Shown: positions 62,015 to 64,000 of the stretch, piece by piece
Layout: the number at the start of each line of letters is the position of its first letter
Position numbering within the stretch: position 1 is the stretch's first letter
From: Diphasiastrum complanatum
Taxonomy: Eukaryota > Streptophyta > Lycopodiopsida > Lycopodiales > Lycopodiaceae
Assembly (NCBI GenBank): GCA_029204225.1
Contig: CM055100.1
Coordinates: 62,183,472 to 62,247,471 of the forward strand
Direction of reading: 5' to 3'
DNA: 64,000 nucleotides
Position numbers and translations under genes: made by a program
Notes under the pieces: generated by a model
Seen by the model: the letters and a program-made list of their open reading frames with translations, nothing else
What the model was told of the DNA's origin: nothing
Databases searched by the model: none

Positions 62015-63170
62015 GTTATTACAAAAGATATGTGATGGCCTATGCCATGCGTACTTACCAGATGACTGGCTTATTGAAAACCAACGTGGAGTGGACCTGG
62101 GATGAGGCATGTGAGAAGACTTTTCAGGAATTAAAAGTAGCTTTGGCTAACACTCCAATATTGAAACCACCTATGTACGACAGGGAGTTCTTCGTTTTCA
62201 CGAGCACCACGGACACGTGCATAAACTGTTGTCTGGCCCAGATTTGGGACAAAAAATATCACCCTATTATTTTTATAGGGAGAAAACTGAACAAAGCCGA
62301 ACTTAATTATAGTAAGGCTGAGAAAATTTGTTTGGGGATAGCTTACGCTGCCGCCAAACTAAGACATTACTTATTACATCGGAAAGTGACTTTCTTTACC
62401 AAGAGTACTGCAGTCACCTTGATGATGAATAAACTAGAACCTCTCGAGCACTTAATGAAGTGGATAATCTCCCTTCAAGAGTTTGACTATACCCTCCAAA
62501 GCAAGCCGCCTAAACTGCAGGGGCTAAACGATTGTATTTGCGAGCTGGGAGGGGTTACAAAGATAGACGATGAGTGGGAGACTGATCACTGAAGAGAACT
62601 TTTGAAGGTAGACGTTGACACAATTCCTGAGTGGTATACATCTTTAGCAACGTACCTATCCACACTAGAGACACCCAGCAATATGACAATTTCAGAAAAA
62701 CAAAAGCTACGTCTACAAGCCCTAAAGTTCGCTTTAATAGGGGGCACACTGTATAATGAGGTGTAGAAGGGTTGTATCGAAGATGTGTCACTCCTGAAGA
62801 AGCCAAATTTATACTAGAGGAGTGCCACGATTCTGCCTGTGGGGCCACTTTGCCGGCCAACTCATAGGGCAAAAAATTCTGAGGTCGGGTTACTGGTGGC
62901 CGACACTATTCCAAGATGTCCATTTACATGCCCGAAACTGCGCCACCTGTCAACAAGTTGACAAGACGGATAACAGGGTGTGATCGTTAGTTCCAATACA
63001 GGCATGTCTCCCCTTTGAAAAATGGGGCATCGACTTCGTTGGCCCAATACACCCAACTTCATCTAGCCGAAAACATTATATCATAGTGGCCACTAACTAT
63101 TTCACAAAGTGGGTCGAGGCACGGGCTGTGGCCAAAGACAATGCAAAAGAAACCGCCTGGTTCTTACTAG
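62015..63170 (+). pseudogene. Ty3/gypsy pol remnant of a second lineage: RT tail, RNase H-like, integrase core
   Basis: An open frame to 62592 begins with the RT/RNase H connection (TFQELKVALANTPILKP). The RNase H-like domain keeps its fold blocks (ELNYSKAEKICLGI, LRHYLLHRK) but the first Asp block reads FVFTSTTD instead of a YTDAS type, and the block usually carrying TDH reads FTKSTA. The integrase follows with frameshifts: CATCQQVDK near 62940 and KWGIDFVGPIHPTS. Sequence stops abruptly near 63175 at a copia fragment. It differs from G1-G4. Confidence 0.85.
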
Positions 63171-63189
63171 CCAACACCGAAAGTGAGAC

Positions 63190-63901
63190 ACTTGACTTAT
63201 CGAAGTATCCTTATCACTCACTAATAGGTGATAGATGATGCACTAGACCAAATCTTGCATACACTTTCAGCACATTAAGTCAATTCATATCTAATCCTAG
63301 GAACTTACATTGGAAAGTATTAACTAAGAGTGATGAAATATATTCAAGGCAATATAGATCAGATGTTGTGTTATGATGGAAATGCTATTAACCCAATGGT
63401 TCTTCAAGGCTATTTCGACTCAGATTGGGGAGGAAATGTTTCTACCAGAAGATCTACCTCCAGATTCTGTTTCTTTCTGGCAGGGGGACCAATTTCGAGG
63501 AATTTGAGAAAGCAAAAATCAAATTGCGCTCTCTTCAATTGAGGCAGAGTATATCGCAACATGTCAGGCTTCAAAAGAAGCTATCTGGATCAGACTACTA
63601 CTTCACAATCTACATCACACTCAATTTCAACCTACTACCATTCTATATGACAACATGACCTGTATTTCACTGTCGTTGAATTCCAGGTTTCATGCACATT
63701 GAAATCCAGTACCACTTTATTCGGGAAAAGGTTTTCTCAGGGCAAGTGATCTTTGACTACTGCTCCACATCTAAAATGGTCATAGACATATTCAACAAGG
63801 CTCTTTCCAAGATCAAGCATCAGAAATTCTTCGACATGCTGAATCTGACAAGGATACTCAAGGCACCAACCGTGACCTTAAGGGGGATTGTTGGAGATTA
63901 A
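63190..63901 (+). pseudogene. Ty1/copia RNase H and pol C-terminus
   Basis: RT/RNase H linker (TRPNLAYTFSTLSQF), then RNase H block GYFDSDWGGNVSTRRSTSRF at about 63410, AEYIATCQASKEAIW in another frame, and the last block HIEIQYHFIREKVFSG, DIFNKALSK. Frameshifts are present. It leads straight into a polypurine tract and an LTR start. Confidence 0.88.
63880..63888 (+). promoter_or_regulatory. Polypurine tract of the right-edge copia element
   Basis: AAGGGGGAT lies directly before TGTTGGAGATTA, the usual arrangement for copia plus-strand priming. It overlaps the end of the pol frame. Confidence 0.75.
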
Positions 63902-64000
63902 GCTCATAGTTTTCTCCTTGGTGTTTCAATTTCATAAAAGACTCTTCATGCACATTCTTGATCCTTGAATTAATCATTGATCTAGGGTCAGATGCAACAT
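63889..64000 (+). mobile_element. 3' LTR start of copia element, cut by the window edge
   Basis: Starts TGTTGGAGATTA after the polypurine tract. Only the first ~112 bp are in the window. Confidence 0.75.

Noticed and set aside
61376-62110. Overlapping open frames on both strands, Leu/Ala-rich or Arg/Gln-rich
   Set aside because: They follow from the GC-rich repeat composition. No homology or start context supports them.

Overview
The window is nuclear DNA from a land plant. It has spliced genes with GT-AG introns, a D-type cyclin with the plant LxCxE motif, a CLU/FRIENDLY homologue, plant-type Ty3/gypsy and Ty1/copia retrotransposons (one with a tRNA-Asp primer site), a hAT BED-finger fragment, long GA/CT, TG and AT microsatellites, and AT-rich spacers. 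The two host genes match angiosperm relatives only moderately, so a fern or other non-seed plant is possible; the lineage cannot be fixed from this sequence. No prokaryotic feature, CRISPR array, rRNA or tRNA gene was seen.

Host genes, all on the minus strand. (1) 949-8941: ten 5' exons of a clustered-mitochondria (CLU/FRIENDLY) gene, running off the left edge. One intron is GC-AG, and a (GA)n(TA)n(TG)n tract sits just upstream of the ATG. (2) 13542-13835: two short frame-compatible exons of an unidentified gene, perhaps starting near 14.75 kb behind a telo-box. (3) 42916-44497: a complete six-exon cyclin D gene whose fourth intron begins with GA instead of GT.

Retrotransposons fill most of the rest. 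A Ty3/gypsy family with a tRNA-Asp primer site appears four times: G1 (19.24-22.3 kb, deleted from protease to integrase C-terminus), G2 (22.97-30.49 kb, 5'-truncated, with a 3' LTR), G3 (39.12-40.5 kb, minus strand, LTR plus one ORF) and G4 (49.4-52.7 kb, gag to pre-integrase). Between integrase and 3' LTR the family carries extra coding sequence, a coiled-coil ORF A and a 200-residue ORF B, that I cannot assign. A second gypsy lineage lies at 62.0-63.2 kb. Copia remnants lie at 11.6-12.8, 30.5-32.07 plus 34.3-34.8, and 63.19-64 kb. A minus-strand copia element (32068-34305) is nested between the pre-integrase and integrase parts of another copia copy and is flanked by a near-perfect 5-bp duplication.

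The most unusual content is an unrecognised, intron-containing mobile family with two convergent genes whose stop codons lie 28-29 bp apart (copy A 35.02-37.88, copy B 46.06-47.63 minus, copy C 57.09-58.85 kb). Copies B and C are complementary halves on opposite strands that break at the same place, as expected if an 11-kb inversion split one element. Next to copy C is a Ser/Pro-rich ORF followed by a fragment resembling the His region of Ulp1-type cysteine proteases.

Several tandem arrays were found: an exact 38-bp x6 minisatellite (55.49 kb), a ~25-bp TCGACCGA array (55.86 kb), a ~155-bp degenerate array (48.2 kb), a 122-bp duplication (33.95 kb), a 104-bp duplication in a CLU intron, and a GC-rich degenerate island (61.4 kb).
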